From contig LT635553.1 in NCBI GenBank assembly GCA_900120395.1, positions 912,254-976,253 of the forward strand: a DNA stretch of 64,000 nt, read 5' to 3'. The DNA is from Porphyromonadaceae bacterium FC4 (GTDB lineage: Bacteria; Bacteroidota; Bacteroidia; Bacteroidales; Porphyromonadaceae). Below are positions 63,459-64,000 of the stretch, piece after piece. The translations under genes and the position numbers were made by a program. The notes beneath the pieces were generated by a model. The model had not been told where the DNA came from and made no database searches. It was given only the letters and a program-made list of their open reading frames with translations. The stretch's first letter is position 1. Each line of letters begins with the position of its first letter.

Positions 63459-63980
63459 TTACTGCTTCGGCATAGAGACTATAGCAACAGCACACCGCCA
63501 CTCGTGAAGGCGTCGCTGTGCCAAGATTGGTGTACTCCCGTTGGCTATCATACGGAGTGCACCATCTTTTTTGACCTCAACTAACTGGATGTCTTTGGAG
63601 AAATGGGTGATTCGGTCCGAATAAGCCTTGTACACAGCTTCCTTGGCTGTCCAAAGCCAAAGGGGATGGAGCCAACCAATTTTGTTTAGTAGCACCTGCT
63701 CCTTGGGGGTTGCAAACCGAGAAAATGTTCGTGCAGCTTGGTCCCACTTATCCTCTACATCTATGCCAAGAGCTAGACTATGCTCACCCATGTAGATGCC
63801 TATGGTGGAGTGACAGTGCGAAATACTGATGGAGGCGGAATGACCGACAAGGTAGGGCTTACCGCTCTTCTCGTGTGCTAGAGTGACGGACTTTCCGAGT
63901 TCACGAGATACCGCTTGCTCGATGACAGGATGGGGATCAAGGTTCGGTCTGTTCGGAAGCAGTATTAGCTTTGGCTCCAT
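63459..63980 (-). CDS. 4'-phosphopantetheinyl transferase superfamily protein
   Basis: The 173-residue protein transfers phosphopantetheine from CoA to a carrier protein. Motifs are SISISHCHSTIGIYMG near 50, LGIDVEDKWDQAARTF near 71 with the metal-binding Asp and Glu, and WLWTAKEAVYKAYSD near 107 (WxxKEAxxK). It belongs to the Sfp/AcpT type rather than the short AcpS. The start ATG at 63980 lies 20 bp from the window edge. Confidence 0.9.
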   Translation of the reverse strand: MEPKLILLPNRPNLDPHPVIEQAVSRELGKSVTLAHEKSGKPYLVGHSASISISHCHSTIGIYMGEHSLALGIDVEDKWDQAARTFSRFATPKEQVLLNKIGWLHPLWLWTAKEAVYKAYSDRITHFSKDIQLVEVKKDGALRMIANGSTPILAQRRLHEWRCAVAIVSMPKQ

Positions 63981-64000
63981 TGGGGATGAATAGTACTTTG

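Overview
The window is bacterial chromosome from a member of the Bacteroidales, most likely Porphyromonas or a close relative. Four things point there. The 16S rRNA gene is of Bacteroidetes type. Promoters follow the Bacteroidetes pattern, a TTTG-like -33 element about 20 bases before TAnnTTTG. Signal peptides and lipoproteins are common. The dipeptidyl peptidase IV gene puts its catalytic triad at residues 593, 668 and 700, the numbering I recall for P. gingivalis DPP4. About 60 genes are visible, mostly housekeeping genes in short, tightly overlapping operons.

Layout. 0-4.4 kb: start of a type I-C CRISPR-cas operon (cas3, cas5c, cas8c) reading off the left edge. 4.7-8.7 kb: sufS, two divergent bifunctional-nuclease-like proteins, rsmE and a zinc-ribbon/FHA protein. 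8.7-12.7 kb (minus): rsmA, mgtE, a family 10-like glycosidase lipoprotein and a small membrane protein. 12.9-14.8 kb: a YbhN-type membrane protein and queG. 15-21.3 kb: an SGNH hydrolase, then tsaC, clcA, fmt and a GH110 alpha-galactosidase. 21.3-31 kb: a carbohydrate island with a XylR-type regulator, a GH63-like glycosidase and a sialic acid locus (nanT, a deleted nanE remnant, nanA, a two-domain sialate O-acetylesterase and nanM). 31-33.5 kb: a 16S rRNA gene with two promoters and its own terminator but no tRNA, 23S or 5S gene behind it. 33.6-38.2 kb: polA and an exported HhH/barrel protein, followed by a candidate small RNA. 38.5-44.8 kb (minus): cdd, dnaX and pepC; rpsU; a lactonase and cobO. 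45-50.8 kb: an intact AGE-family epimerase, a DUF2807 protein, dpp4 and lipA. 50.9-64 kb: a Na/Pi transporter, a DUF4924 protein, rfbD, prfC, ppk, the dapB-lepB-S26-like-wbqC operon, rplS, an NAD epimerase and a phosphopantetheinyl transferase.

How the genes work together. The sialic acid genes cover de-O-acetylation, mutarotation, uptake and aldol cleavage. The ManNAc epimerase step has been destroyed in place: only about 210 bp of nanE remain between nanA and nanT. An intact but divergent family member lies 19 kb away and could supply the activity. No sialidase lies in the window.

The least explained structure is an intergenic repeat family of eight copies. Each is a dimer of a 44-bp unit built around the hairpin GTTTCCAGTAGGAAAC, and they occur about once per 8 kb, always between genes. 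Together with the stand-alone 16S gene and the nanE deletion scar, these are the most noteworthy observations. By eye the sialic acid genes and queG look richer in G+C than their neighbours; I did not compute this.
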